Positions 52,648-61,581 are shown, counted from the first letter of the stretch. The stretch: 64,000 nucleotides of DNA from Blautia sp. XA-2221 (GCF_028767025.1 NZ_JAJQXX010000004.1:62001-126000), one strand, 5' to 3'. Translations and numbers: made by a program. Notes: generated by a model from the letters alone, not told the origin.

Positions 52648-54003
52648 TCACATTGCAGGTACGGGGGTAGGTCTGGAAGAATCCCATACTTCTGATACGT
52701 CAAATAGATCACTGAGCATTTCCGGATTATAATACATTCGATATCCATCCAGATTTCTTCTTCCCTGACGCAGGTACTGGTCTGAGAGCTGTACAAAATA
52801 CTGACTGGAATCCACATTACAGTAATAATTATATCCTCTGCTCTTATAATACTGAAATTTCGGGTTATCGGAGGAATATCCCTCCCAGCCGCCGATATCT
52901 GCTCCAAAGGCAAAGATAATGGTATCTGTTTTTCCAAGGATCGGCGCCACATAGGCTTCCCATCTCTCATTATCCGCCTTCAGTTCCTCGGCAGAAGAAT
53001 CTGTTGCATTTTTGTGACCCCAGGTATGGCTTGCAAACTCCCAGCCATTGGTTTTCATGGCGTCTGCAACTTTTTTGGCAGCTGCCACATCTGCTTCGTA
53101 GTCAAAATCAGGATGTTTTTCCAGAAATTCCCTCTGATTATCCTGAAGATTCTCTTTTGTCTTATAGGCAATATCCGTACGATAACCCAGAACGCCGTTG
53201 TATCCTGTCATTGCAAGAATACCTTTTCGTCCATGATAGGAAAAATCAGGATGCTGCTTCACAAATTCATCAATCAGAGGCACCATATCATAATTTCCCA
53301 CAGATACTGTGCCGTCATCCTCAATATACTCATTTTTTACTTCCCCGTTCTCATCCAGAACAAGGCGGGAAGCATAGCCGTCTCCATCCATATAATGATA
53401 ATAGCTCACATCATCCTGGGACAGAACAAACGGAATTTTTCCCTTGGGAAGCATGATCTTCCCTCTGCTCATAGTTCCGTCCTTATTCACTGTTGCCATA
53501 TCGTGAAGACTTACCAAGACATACCCTTTGTCGTACATGGTCTGAATGATCTTATTGAACTCATCTATGGTGGTCATAACCTGGTTATAGCCGCCTGAAT
53601 CAGAATCCCCGTCAAAAGCTTTGGAGGTATCTTTTACCAGCGTATGAAAAAACACATGGGTGATCTTTTCAATGGGATATTCCACCAGGGACGCCTTTGC
53701 CACCTGGCACTTTGCGGCTATATCCATATAATCTTTGTTTTTTTCAAAGTCCTTCTGACTTTTCAGAAGCTTGATAGCCTCGTCATAATTGTACTGGGCA
53801 TACATGATCTTTGCCTGCTCCAGAACCGACTGCGCACTGTTTTTTGCTTCTTTCTCTTCTGTTTTCTTTTTATCCTTTGATGCAGACACCGGCATATATG
53901 TCTTAGATGTGATTTTCTGTGTGTTCCCATTCCAAACCGGCATATTTCCACTGCCTGCCGCAACTGCTGCCGCAAGCGTCACTGCCAGAACTGCTTTTTT
54001 CAT
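52648..54003 (-). CDS. Secreted polysaccharide-deacetylase-type protein (paralogue 1)
   Basis: 451 residues. An Ala-rich signal peptide (KKAVLAVTLAAAVAAGSG), a Lys-rich spacer, and a TPR-like helical pair (AKIMYAQYNYDEAIKLLKSQ). From about residue 120 comes a divergent NodB-type domain with PFVLSQDDVSYYHYM, AMTGYNGVLGYRTD, FASHTWGHKN and IIFAFGADIGG. It keeps the Asp-Asp and His-x3-His metal residues but not the classical RxPY motif, where FAFGAD stands. It resembles the next gene along almost all its length. AAGGGG precedes the ATG. The substrate may be a surface glycan other than peptidoglycan. Confidence 0.85.
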   Translation of the reverse strand: MKKAVLAVTLAAAVAAGSGNMPVWNGNTQKITSKTYMPVSASKDKKKTEEKEAKNSAQSVLEQAKIMYAQYNYDEAIKLLKSQKDFEKNKDYMDIAAKCQVAKASLVEYPIEKITHVFFHTLVKDTSKAFDGDSDSGGYNQVMTTIDEFNKIIQTMYDKGYVLVSLHDMATVNKDGTMSRGKIMLPKGKIPFVLSQDDVSYYHYMDGDGYASRLVLDENGEVKNEYIEDDGTVSVGNYDMVPLIDEFVKQHPDFSYHGRKGILAMTGYNGVLGYRTDIAYKTKENLQDNQREFLEKHPDFDYEADVAAAKKVADAMKTNGWEFASHTWGHKNATDSSAEELKADNERWEAYVAPILGKTDTIIFAFGADIGGWEGYSSDNPKFQYYKSRGYNYYCNVDSSQYFVQLSDQYLRQGRRNLDGYRMYYNPEMLSDLFDVSEVWDSSRPTPVPAM

Positions 54004-54061
54004 TTTTTAATTTTCCCCTTTCTTCTGTTTCCCCTTCCGGCTGCTCCCCACCGGTATATAA

Positions 54062-54089
54062 ATCCGCCGGATCCCCTCATCCGGCGGAT
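54062..54089. terminator. Hairpin between the two deacetylase paralogues
   Basis: Perfect 11-bp arms ATCCGCCGGAT and ATCCGGCGGAT with a 6-base loop. The minus-strand tail is TTTATATA, a weak T-run, so it may only attenuate expression of the second gene. Confidence 0.55.
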
Positions 54090-54104
54090 GATATATTTTT
54101 ATCT

Positions 54105-55619
54105 TTATCCCATAGGCGGTACAGGAGTTGGTCTGCTTGGGTCAAATACTGCTTTTGCGTCAAAAAGATCTTCCAGAAGTTCCGGATTATAGTACATTCT
54201 GTATCCGTCCAGATTTCTTCTTCCCTGACGGAAATACCGATCTCTGATCTGCACAAAATATTTACTTGAATCCACATTGCAGAAATAATTGTATCCTACG
54301 CTTTTCAGGTATTCAAACTTATCTCCTGAATAATCTTCCTGAGCAGTCAGATCTGTTCCGAAAGCAAAAATAATGATATCTGTTCCGCCGATCAGCGGAT
54401 CTACATTTTCTTTAAATTTCTCGGTATCTGCCTGCAGATGAGCCAGGTCTATCTGTCCTACATTCTGATGTCCCCAGGTATGGCTTGCAAACAGCCATCC
54501 ATTGGCTTTCATGGCATCTGCCACCTTCTTTGCCTCTTCCCGCTCTTTTTCCAGACTGAAATCCGGATGTGCGTCCAGCCACTCCACCTTGTTGGCGTCC
54601 AGATCATCCGGCCGTGTCTCGTAGCTGATGTCTGTTCTGTATCCAAGGATTCCATTATACCCCGTGAGAGCTACGATGCCCTTTGCTCCCCTGTAGGAAA
54701 AATCAGGATGCTGCTCCACAAACCGGTCAATCAGCGGCACCATGTCATAGTCGCCTACCGAAACTGTTCCGTCATCCTCCACATATTCATTGCGGACCTT
54801 GCCTTCGGCATCCAGTACAAGCTTTGTGGCATAGCCGTCTCCATCCATATAGTGATAATAGCACACGTCATCCTGAGACAGCACAAACGGAATTTTCCCC
54901 GGCGGAAGAAGGATTTCTCCCGGAGTCATATTTCCGTTTTCGTCAGCAATGGCCATGTCCTTGATGCTGACCATAACATAACCCTTGTCATACATGGTCT
55001 GAGTGATCTTATTAAACTCATCTATGGTGGTCATTACCTGATTGTAGTCGCCTTCTTTATAATCACCGTCAAATGACTTCGCCGGATCCTTGATCAGCGT
55101 ATGATAAAAAACATGCGTCACTTCTTCCAGCGGCCAGGAAACGCAGGTGGCCTTTGTCTCCTCGTATTTTTTTACTGCAGCCTGAAAATCCGCATTCTTG
55201 TCATAGCTGCTGTCGCTTTTGAGAAGCTGTACAGCCCCGTCATAATCATACTGGGCTGCCTTCAGATCCGCCTCTGCCAGAAGGTCTGTCTGCGCAGAAG
55301 CCTCTGCTGCTTCTCCCCCGCCTTTTTTGTTTTCATCTTTATTGGAAACTATGCCGGAACCGCTGCTTTTTGTAATGACAAAACGTGTGATCCCGCTGAC
55401 TGCGCCAACTACTACAACAAGGGAAATCACTGCTGTGGCGCCCAGAACCGCCAGCTTCTTCCGGCGCTCCCTTTTTTGCCTGCGCAGCCTTCTCTCCCTT
55501 CGCATCTCACGGAAATATTCGTCACGTTCCTCTTCGGTCATGGCCTCCAGCTGCCTGTCCCTCTCATCCTTATTTTTCTCACTGTGCATATTTCTCTTTC
55601 CCCTGCCTCGCTCTTCCAT
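54105..55619 (-). CDS. Membrane-anchored polysaccharide-deacetylase-type protein (paralogue 2)
   Basis: 504 residues. A strongly charged cytoplasmic start of about 50 residues (ERDRQLEAMTEEERDEYFREM, then Arg/Lys-rich), one membrane segment (about 53-77), a Gly/Glu spacer and the same TPR-like pair (AQYDYDGAVQLLKSD). The NodB-like domain matches paralogue 1 (PFVLSQDDVCYYHYMDGDGYA, ALTGYNGILGYRTD, FASHTWGHQNV, IIFAFGTDL, ending RPTPVP). The main difference is anchoring: this one stays in the membrane while paralogue 1 has a signal peptide. A tandem gene duplication is the simplest origin. AGGAG stands before the ATG. Confidence 0.85.
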   Translation of the reverse strand: MEERGRGKRNMHSEKNKDERDRQLEAMTEEERDEYFREMRRERRLRRQKRERRKKLAVLGATAVISLVVVVGAVSGITRFVITKSSGSGIVSNKDENKKGGGEAAEASAQTDLLAEADLKAAQYDYDGAVQLLKSDSSYDKNADFQAAVKKYEETKATCVSWPLEEVTHVFYHTLIKDPAKSFDGDYKEGDYNQVMTTIDEFNKITQTMYDKGYVMVSIKDMAIADENGNMTPGEILLPPGKIPFVLSQDDVCYYHYMDGDGYATKLVLDAEGKVRNEYVEDDGTVSVGDYDMVPLIDRFVEQHPDFSYRGAKGIVALTGYNGILGYRTDISYETRPDDLDANKVEWLDAHPDFSLEKEREEAKKVADAMKANGWLFASHTWGHQNVGQIDLAHLQADTEKFKENVDPLIGGTDIIIFAFGTDLTAQEDYSGDKFEYLKSVGYNYFCNVDSSKYFVQIRDRYFRQGRRNLDGYRMYYNPELLEDLFDAKAVFDPSRPTPVPPMG

Positions 55620-56092
55620 AGTAACTCCTGTCCATTATTTTTCTGTAATTTTTAATATACCCAATACAAAATCCTTTATTCCGGCGTCACAACAGTCAGG
55701 GAATTTTACTGTTCACTCCCTTCCCGGAAGCCTGGTCAAAGTACCTTGCAATTTACATTCGATCATGGTATTTTTCGTTTTTTAGCAACACATCTTATGG
55801 AATATTACCTATGAACATCTGCCCAAATTTGTCGAATTGTGTCACTTTGTTTATTATAACTTTTTATCTGTATAATTTCCACTGTTTTCCCCTAATATAA
55901 AATAATTTTCTGTAATCTTTGTCTAAATGATTTCTCTGGGATTTTACTGTGATTTTGCCCGAAACTGTTTGCCTTTTAACCGGATTAATGATAAAATATA
56001 CTTCGCATGACAGGAATTCTCTCTGAAGGACATGTATGTCCGCCTGTATCTGATTATAAGAGGGAAAAATATACATATTGAGGAGGGTATCT
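55620..56092. other. Divergent intergenic region
   Basis: No gene is seen in these 473 bases. For the plus-strand gene at 56093, TTGCCT (55969-55974), 17 bases and TAAAAT (55992-55997) form a likely promoter. A weaker one, TTGTTT-18-TATAAT, lies at 55847-55876 and would give a 210-base leader. No clear promoter was found for the minus-strand deacetylase genes. Confidence 0.45.
55969..55997 (+). promoter_or_regulatory. Promoter of the membrane-anchored hypothetical gene
   Basis: TTGCCT and TAAAAT with a 17-base spacer, 95 bases before the ATG. Confidence 0.55.
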
Positions 56093-56542
56093 ATGAATAC
56101 ACTTACCATCGTCCTGCTTGTCATCCTTGTTGTTCTCGTTGGCGTACTGATTGCCCTTTATTTTTTTGGAAAAAAGGCTCAGAAAAAACAGGAAGAACAG
56201 CAGGCACAGATTGAAGCTGCAAAACAGACTGTTTCCATGTTGGTAATTGACAAAAAACGACTTCGCATAAAAGAATCTGGTCTCCCGCAGATGGTGATCG
56301 ATCAGACACCGAAGATGATGCGTCGTACCAAACTGCCTATTGTTAAGGCCAAGATCGGTCCGAAGATTTCTATTCTGATAGCAGATGAGAAAATTTACGA
56401 ACAGATTCCTGTAAAGAAAGAAGTAAAGGCTGACATCAGCGGTCTGTACATTGTAGGTGTACGCGGTATCCGCGGTCATCTGGATGCGCCGCCGGCCAAG
56501 AAAAAGGGCTTCTTTAAAAGAATGTTCAGCAAAAAAGACTAA
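56093..56542 (+). CDS. Membrane-anchored hypothetical protein
   Basis: 149 residues from the ATG at 56093 (GAGGAGGG in front; an ATG five codons earlier has none). One membrane segment at residues 4-26, a Gln/Lys/Glu coiled stretch (about 28-50), then a globular part with VSMLVIDKKRLRIKESGLPQMVIDQTPKMMRRTKLPIVKAKIGPKISILIADEKIYEQIPVKKEVKADISGLYIVGVRG (in blocks) and a Lys-rich tail. Looks like a conserved cytoplasm-facing membrane protein, possibly with an OB-like beta fold. Not recognised as a named family. Monocistronic, ended by a strong terminator. Confidence 0.8.
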   Translation: MNTLTIVLLVILVVLVGVLIALYFFGKKAQKKQEEQQAQIEAAKQTVSMLVIDKKRLRIKESGLPQMVIDQTPKMMRRTKLPIVKAKIGPKISILIADEKIYEQIPVKKEVKADISGLYIVGVRGIRGHLDAPPAKKKGFFKRMFSKKD

Positions 56543-56547
56543 AAAAC

Positions 56548-56592
56548 ACGAGACAGCTGTAAGAATTTTCCTGCAGCTGTCTCGTATTTTAT
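56548..56592. terminator. Bidirectional terminator after the 56093 gene
   Basis: Twelve-base arms ACGAGACAGCTG and CAGCTGTCTCGT with a 14-base loop, T-rich on the plus strand and followed by T's on the minus strand. Confidence 0.88.
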
Positions 56593-57039
56593 TTACAGTA
56601 CAAAATCCTTTGAATCGGCAGGCTGCGCCTGCACAGAAAGATAGCAGTCCGCCACATGCTCTTCATTCATGTCAAGGGCATAATCAACCTTCATGTTAAT
56701 GTTATTGTCACTTTCATTCAGTTCCATTCCGGTAGCAACAATTCCCATCTGAAGCGTTCCGAACGGAGTGGTATAAAAGGTCATATTCTTTTTTCCCCGC
56801 TCAAATACCATATGTACATTAACCAGCCCCTGTTTCCTGACTTCCATGCCCTGGGGGGACATTTTTATGTAATTTATCGTAGGCTCTGAGCCTTCATCCA
56901 GAATTTCCTCATATCTGAGATAATGGCTTCCGTTGCGAAAATAATACTGACCGGGCACAACAAGCTCTATTGGCTCCTGTTCTTCTCCAACTTCCATCAT
57001 TTGAAGTCCCCGTACATGTATGAGTACATTTTTGTCCAT
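56593..57039 (-). CDS. DUF1934 (YwiB-like, calycin fold) protein
   Basis: 148 residues, beta-rich, cytoplasmic: VLIHVRGLQ at the start, then PGQYYFRNGSHYLRYEE, INYIKMSPQGMEVRKQGLVNVHMVFERGKKNMTFYTTPFGTLQMGI and VDYALDMNEEHVADCYLSV. This is the DUF1934 pattern (YwiB of Bacillus), whose barrel is calycin-like; function unknown. In many Firmicutes it precedes argS; here it follows murI by ten bases. Operon with murI is likely. Confidence 0.88.
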   Translation of the reverse strand: MDKNVLIHVRGLQMMEVGEEQEPIELVVPGQYYFRNGSHYLRYEEILDEGSEPTINYIKMSPQGMEVRKQGLVNVHMVFERGKKNMTFYTTPFGTLQMGIVATGMELNESDNNINMKVDYALDMNEEHVADCYLSVQAQPADSKDFVL

Positions 57040-57048
57040 AAATGCCTC

Positions 57049-57870
57049 CTAATATTTTTCAATGTCGATCTTTTTTGTCATTTCCACATCATAGGGAAGA
57101 ATGGATCCGGCAAATGCCCGGAACTTTTCCGCAAGGTCACTGACATAAAAACGATATGGAAATTCTTCATTTTTTCCGCCTGTATTCAGGAGTTTCTTGT
57201 TTTCAAGAAGAGAACGAAGCTCCAGTGCTGTCTCATAAGCCGGATTGACCAGCCGTACTTCTTCCCCCATAAATTCCCGGATCACAGACCGGATAAGCGG
57301 ATAGTGAGTACAGCCCAGAATCAGTGTATCCACATCTTTGTCTTTAAATTCCTGAAGATATCTGGCTGTAACCTCTGCAGTAACCGGATCGTGAAGCCAG
57401 CCTTCCTCCACCAGAGGAACAAACAGAGGGCAGGCTTTGCTGATCACTGTGATGTCCGGATCCAGCTTCTTCAGATAGGATGCGTGAATACCGCTGTCAA
57501 CAGTTCCTACTGTGCCGATCACACCCACTCTTCTGTTCTTCGTTTCCGCTGCCGCCACTCTGGCTCCGGGCTCTATCACTCCCAGGATGGGAACGTCAAA
57601 TTCATCCCTCACTGCCTCCAGAGCAAAAGCGCTTGCCGTATTGCAGGCGATCACGATCGCCTTAACCTGCTGCTCCATAAGAAAATGAATGATCTGTCTG
57701 GAATACCGGATGATATTTTCTCTGGACTTCCCTCCATAGGGTACTCTGGCTGTATCTCCAAAATATACGATTTTTTCTGACGGCAGATTCCGCATGATCT
57801 CACGGGCAACTGTCAGCCCGCCCACTCCGGAATCAAATACACCTATGGGTGCGTCTCTGTCTGGCTTCAT
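57049..57870 (-). CDS. murI: Glutamate racemase
   Basis: 273 residues from the ATG at 57870 (GGAGA nine bases upstream; an earlier in-frame GTG is less likely). APIGVFDSGVGGLTVAREI, YFGDTARVPYGGKS, the first catalytic Cys in VIACNTASAFA and the second in LILGCTHYPLI, with the nearby His. It makes D-glutamate for peptidoglycan. The DUF1934 gene follows. Confidence 0.95.
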   Translation of the reverse strand: MKPDRDAPIGVFDSGVGGLTVAREIMRNLPSEKIVYFGDTARVPYGGKSRENIIRYSRQIIHFLMEQQVKAIVIACNTASAFALEAVRDEFDVPILGVIEPGARVAAAETKNRRVGVIGTVGTVDSGIHASYLKKLDPDITVISKACPLFVPLVEEGWLHDPVTAEVTARYLQEFKDKDVDTLILGCTHYPLIRSVIREFMGEEVRLVNPAYETALELRSLLENKKLLNTGGKNEEFPYRFYVSDLAEKFRAFAGSILPYDVEMTKKIDIEKY

Positions 57871-57945
57871 AAATATAAGTCTCCGTTTCTGCACTGACTG
57901 GTAGGACTGCGGAGCTTTTCCGCAGTCTCTGGTTTTTATATCATA

Positions 57946-58161
57946 TCACCATTCCAGCACTTCCGCAAGCCAGAAGGAAATCTTTCGGGGGCTGTCCCCC
58001 TTTCCCTCTGAAAAACAAAATTCCGGATACATGGTTCCCCACCATGCAGATGCAGCCGGATACTCCGGCAGACTGAATCCTCCTGCCACCAGGATCGCAG
58101 CAGCCATTGCAGCAAGTATCGAAACCGTAAGGCGGTTTTTTCTGTCTCTTAACCATTCCAT
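57946..58161 (-). CDS. Small membrane protein downstream of the germination genes
   Basis: 71 residues: MEWLRDRKNRL, a membrane segment (about 13-30, TVSILAAMAAAILVAGG), then FSLPEYPAASAWWGTMYPEFCFSEG and an amphipathic tail ending LAEVLEW. A perfect GGAGGAAT site lies before the ATG, so it is probably real despite its size. It follows the gerAB-gerAC fusion by 140 bases on the same strand. The overlapping frame ending at 57941 is its shadow. Function unknown; a spore-membrane role is possible from position only. Confidence 0.6.
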   Translation of the reverse strand: MEWLRDRKNRLTVSILAAMAAAILVAGGFSLPEYPAASAWWGTMYPEFCFSEGKGDSPRKISFWLAEVLEW

Positions 58162-58300
58162 TTGTCTATTCCTCCAAAATTGTTACTGTCCGTTCTGTAC
58201 ATAATATTATTTCCTGTGAACACTTACCCCTGATTCACTATTCAGAGTATAGACAATTCCCGGCTTTCTATTCCGGTAAGGCTCTTATTTTTTAGATTTC

Positions 58301-59974
58301 TCAGCTCTTTTCCAGATACACCTGCAACTCTCCGTCTTTCATAATGATACGGGGAATTTCAGGAAAAGAGCCGCTTTCATACCACTGATGATAAACCTGC
58401 CTTAATGTCACTCCGTTTTTCTGCTGAGACGGCAGGCGGTTTTCCAGAAGCCCGGTAAGATATTCTCCGGCAGAGGTTCCTCCGCTTTCCCGTGTAAGCA
58501 CCGCCTCCGGATCTTCTGTCCGGAAAATATAAACATTTTCACCGACAAAAGGCTCTTCCTTCAGATATTCCATGAATATTTTCCAGCCGTCCCCTTCCAG
58601 AAGTCTGTCTCCCATAATAATCACCTGAAGATGGCTCATGTCCAGATATTTTTCCTGAGAACGGTCATAAATTCTTTCTATTTCATAAAAATCACTTCCG
58701 GTTAAAGAAAGTACAGTCTCATTTCCTGACTCTTCCTGCTTGTCCTGTCCGGTAGCCTGAGGAAGATCCGGCATTCCATAAATAAGGGAAAATCCTGAAT
58801 CTTCACTGTTCACCCCCAGAGCAAGAGGATACATTCTTTTTTCCGGCTCTATAGCTGCGCAGCCGCTGAAAAACAACATAAAACAAAGACAGGCTGACAG
58901 CGCTGCTTTTTTCTGGCGCTTACGGTTTCCTTTCAGAGCCATAAACATCTGGATAAGAAGCAGACCGGGAACAAAAATCCGGCTTAGATAAAAACCAAAA
59001 ATTTCTCTGATCCCTGTTTCCTGAAATTTTATAAAAGACAGCCCGAATATTACGGCCGGCAGCCACAGTTTCCCGTTTCCCATACGGGTCCGATCCAGGA
59101 TCCTGTGTCCGTAATGAAACAGGCTGCCCAGAGCAAACAGAAGGCTGTACAAAAGGAATCCCATCCACAGTACATCAAATCTTGCCAGCACATTCCCCGG
59201 AAGATCTGCTCCTGCCAGAAGAGGGAGAACCGGATATGCTTCATTTCGGAATCTCTGCCATCCAAGCACTGACGGAATCAGCACAAGCATTCCTATCAGA
59301 ATCCCTCCCAGAGTGAAAATTCCAAAAACCACCGTTTTTCCTGCTGCCCCTCTTTTTTCTACATCCTTCAGAAGAAAGGGCAGAAGTCCAAGCCCTGAAA
59401 AAGCCACAAGAACCTCATAGCAGCTTTTTAAAACTTCTTTGCCCTGCAGCGCAGATGCCTGTGTCATTTCTGTAAAATATTCCGGCGTGATCTGCCACAA
59501 ACAAAGAATCATCATCAGAACCACACCGCCCGGAAGAATGCCCCCTGACACTTCTGCCATTCTTCCTCTCCTCTGCATTCCTTTATGGGCGCCGAAGCTG
59601 CAGACCGCTGCTGCCAGCAAAGAAATCACGATTCCCGGAATACCGGTGACCAGAACAGCAGGAACCAGCTCCTCCATTAAATCCAGAAGATACGCGCCTG
59701 TCAGTATCACATAACTCAGAAAAAACACTCCTATGATCCTGCCGCCTGCCGCTCCAAAGGTTTTAATCGGATCCGTGTACCAGGGCGTCAATCTTCTCAG
59801 AAAAAAACTGTAAATCGCCAGAATCACCAATGCAGCTGCCACCCCCACAATCCCTGATATTCCTGTGAGCCTATTTTCTCCGGGAAGGCACAGAAGAAAA
59901 GGAGCCAAAAACGTCAAAACCATCTGCCTGTACAGCTGTCTGTGAGAAATTCTGTTATTTTCTGCAAATTTCAT
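58301..59974 (-). CDS. Spore germination receptor, GerAB-GerAC fusion
   Basis: 557 residues. Residues 1 to about 355 are a GerAB-type permease (amino acid-polyamine transporter fold) with ten membrane segments. Near residue 357 the chain reads KKAALSACLCFMLFFSGCAAIEPEKRMYPLALGV: a hydrophobic stretch with a lipobox-like SGCA, and then the GerAC N-terminal domain (YGMPDL, YDRSQEKYLDMSHLQVIIMGDRLLEG, FRTEDPEAVL, GEYLTGLLEN). The protein ends after that domain; the C-terminal domains of normal GerAC are absent. So the usual B and C subunits are one chain, with C shortened. It overlaps gerAA by four bases. Expected in the inner membrane of the forespore. Confidence 0.85.
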   Translation of the reverse strand: MKFAENNRISHRQLYRQMVLTFLAPFLLCLPGENRLTGISGIVGVAAALVILAIYSFFLRRLTPWYTDPIKTFGAAGGRIIGVFFLSYVILTGAYLLDLMEELVPAVLVTGIPGIVISLLAAAVCSFGAHKGMQRRGRMAEVSGGILPGGVVLMMILCLWQITPEYFTEMTQASALQGKEVLKSCYEVLVAFSGLGLLPFLLKDVEKRGAAGKTVVFGIFTLGGILIGMLVLIPSVLGWQRFRNEAYPVLPLLAGADLPGNVLARFDVLWMGFLLYSLLFALGSLFHYGHRILDRTRMGNGKLWLPAVIFGLSFIKFQETGIREIFGFYLSRIFVPGLLLIQMFMALKGNRKRQKKAALSACLCFMLFFSGCAAIEPEKRMYPLALGVNSEDSGFSLIYGMPDLPQATGQDKQEESGNETVLSLTGSDFYEIERIYDRSQEKYLDMSHLQVIIMGDRLLEGDGWKIFMEYLKEEPFVGENVYIFRTEDPEAVLTRESGGTSAGEYLTGLLENRLPSQQKNGVTLRQVYHQWYESGSFPEIPRIIMKDGELQVYLEKS

Positions 59975-61458
59975 GATTTTTCCCTCCTTTTCAGCCGCAG
60001 GCTCTGTTCCTGTCTGGCGTAAAGAGGGCGGATCCGGCGCTTACGGAAGGGAAGTCTGAGGATTCCGTCCCCTACATCCTTTATGGGGGATTTTTTTACA
60101 AAAGGCAGAAGATAGGGAACGCCAAAGCTTAACAGACCTGACAGATGAGCTGCTGTCAGATAGATTCCCAGCACAATACCAAAAATCCCCAGATATCCTC
60201 CCAGAAACAGAAACGCATATTTCAGAAGCCGGAAAGCAGATGCAAACTCCTCATTTGGAATTGCCATTCCACCCAGAGCCGTAAGGGCTACGATCATCAC
60301 AACGATCGGACTTACCAGATTTGCGCTGACAGCCGCCTGTCCAATGATAAGGCCTCCTACAATCCCAATGGCATTTCCCAGAGAACCGGGAACACGGACA
60401 CCTGCCTCCCGTATAAGCTCAAAAGAAAGTTCCAAAAATACAAGTTCCACAACACTGGAAAAGGGTACTCCCTCTCTGGCTTCCGCAAAAGACAGCAGAA
60501 GATTTGTGGGGAGGATCTGGGTATGGAACCGTATTACTGCCAGATAAAGTCCGGGAAGAAGGACTGCCGTCATCAGAGCCAGATAGCGCAAAACTCTTAA
60601 AAATGATGCCATTTCAAAGTGATGATACCAATCCTCGCTGCTTTCCATAAATCCGTTAAAGGAGCTGGGAAGGATCAGGACATAAGGCGTATTGTCACAG
60701 ATCAGAACGATTTTTCCATTGAGAAGCTCCTGAGCCGCCCGGTCCGGACGTTCCGTTGTCTGATACTGAGGAAATGGAGAGTACCACTCCTCCTCTGTAA
60801 GCTGCTCCAACATTCCGCTGTCCAGGATTCCGTCAATCTCAAATTCCTCCAGACGGTCTTTAATTGTCTGCAGAAGTTCCTGGTGGACAAGATCTTCTAT
60901 ATAAAGAAGCTGGATCATTGTATTGGAACGAACCCCGATGCTCATTTCTTCAACCTTCATCCTTGTATCACGAAGCCGTTTCCGCACAAGAGCAGAATTT
61001 GTTTTTACCGAATCGGAAAATCCTTCTCTGGAACCCCGGAGAACCTTTTCTGTTTCCGCTCCCGACACTCCCATATTAGGATAGCCCTTGCTGGAAATTT
61101 TCATTGCCCTGTCATAGCCGTCCATAAAAAAAATGGCGTTTCCTGCAAGCATAGCCGCCACGGCGTCTTCCATGTACTCAAATTTTTTTACATCTGCGAT
61201 TCCCAGACTGTTGTTTCTCATAAACTCCTGGATCTGTTCCGGTGAACTTTCCCAGAAATGATTGATCATTTTCCCAAGAGCAGAATCGTCCAGCATGATA
61301 TTGGAAACCGCCACCTCAATATATACCATAAGACAGTCTGTTTTTCCCAGAGTTCCAATACGCATGGGACGGATCAAAATATCCGCGCAGTTTTTACAGC
61401 GCTCTCTTATATATGCTTCATTGTCCTTCAGCCTGGAAGAAATTTTTGTTTTTCCCAT
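59971..61458 (-). CDS. gerAA: Spore germination receptor A subunit, GerAA type
   Basis: 495 residues from the ATG at 61458 (AGGAG six bases upstream; the upstream TTG is less likely). N-terminal soluble region with IRPMRIGTLGKTDCLMVYIEVAVSN, the conserved SSPEQIQEF-type block and VRGSREGFSD-type VLRGSREGFSDSVKTNSALVRKRLRD (in two blocks). A C-terminal membrane region (about 285-450) has RFHTQILPTNLLLSFAEAREGVPFSSVVELVFLELSFELIREAG and VGGLIIGQAAVSANLVSPIVVMIVALTALG in blocks. It is a germinant receptor subunit. The Ger ligand is unknown. Confidence 0.95.
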   Translation of the reverse strand: MGKTKISSRLKDNEAYIRERCKNCADILIRPMRIGTLGKTDCLMVYIEVAVSNIMLDDSALGKMINHFWESSPEQIQEFMRNNSLGIADVKKFEYMEDAVAAMLAGNAIFFMDGYDRAMKISSKGYPNMGVSGAETEKVLRGSREGFSDSVKTNSALVRKRLRDTRMKVEEMSIGVRSNTMIQLLYIEDLVHQELLQTIKDRLEEFEIDGILDSGMLEQLTEEEWYSPFPQYQTTERPDRAAQELLNGKIVLICDNTPYVLILPSSFNGFMESSEDWYHHFEMASFLRVLRYLALMTAVLLPGLYLAVIRFHTQILPTNLLLSFAEAREGVPFSSVVELVFLELSFELIREAGVRVPGSLGNAIGIVGGLIIGQAAVSANLVSPIVVMIVALTALGGMAIPNEEFASAFRLLKYAFLFLGGYLGIFGIVLGIYLTAAHLSGLLSFGVPYLLPFVKKSPIKDVGDGILRLPFRKRRIRPLYARQEQSLRLKRREKS

Positions 61459-61531
61459 ATACAACTCCTGCTACATCGTCTGCAAAAAAGAGGACACTTC
61501 CTCTTCCAACTCTCTAAATCATGGTAAATAA

Positions 61532-61568
61532 AAAGAGAGATACCATTTGTATCTCTCTTAGAATAACC
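61532..61568 (-). terminator. Terminator after the GntR gene
   Basis: AGAGAGATAC and GTATCTCTCT arms with a 5-base loop; the minus strand continues TTTTTATTT. It separates gntR from gerAA. Confidence 0.88.
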
Positions 61569-61581
61569 ACATTTTTCAGTT

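Noticed and set aside
57941-58156. Second 71-codon frame over the small membrane protein
   Set aside because: Same strand, shifted frame; the ideal GGAGGAAT site and the membrane segment belong to the 57946-58161 frame.
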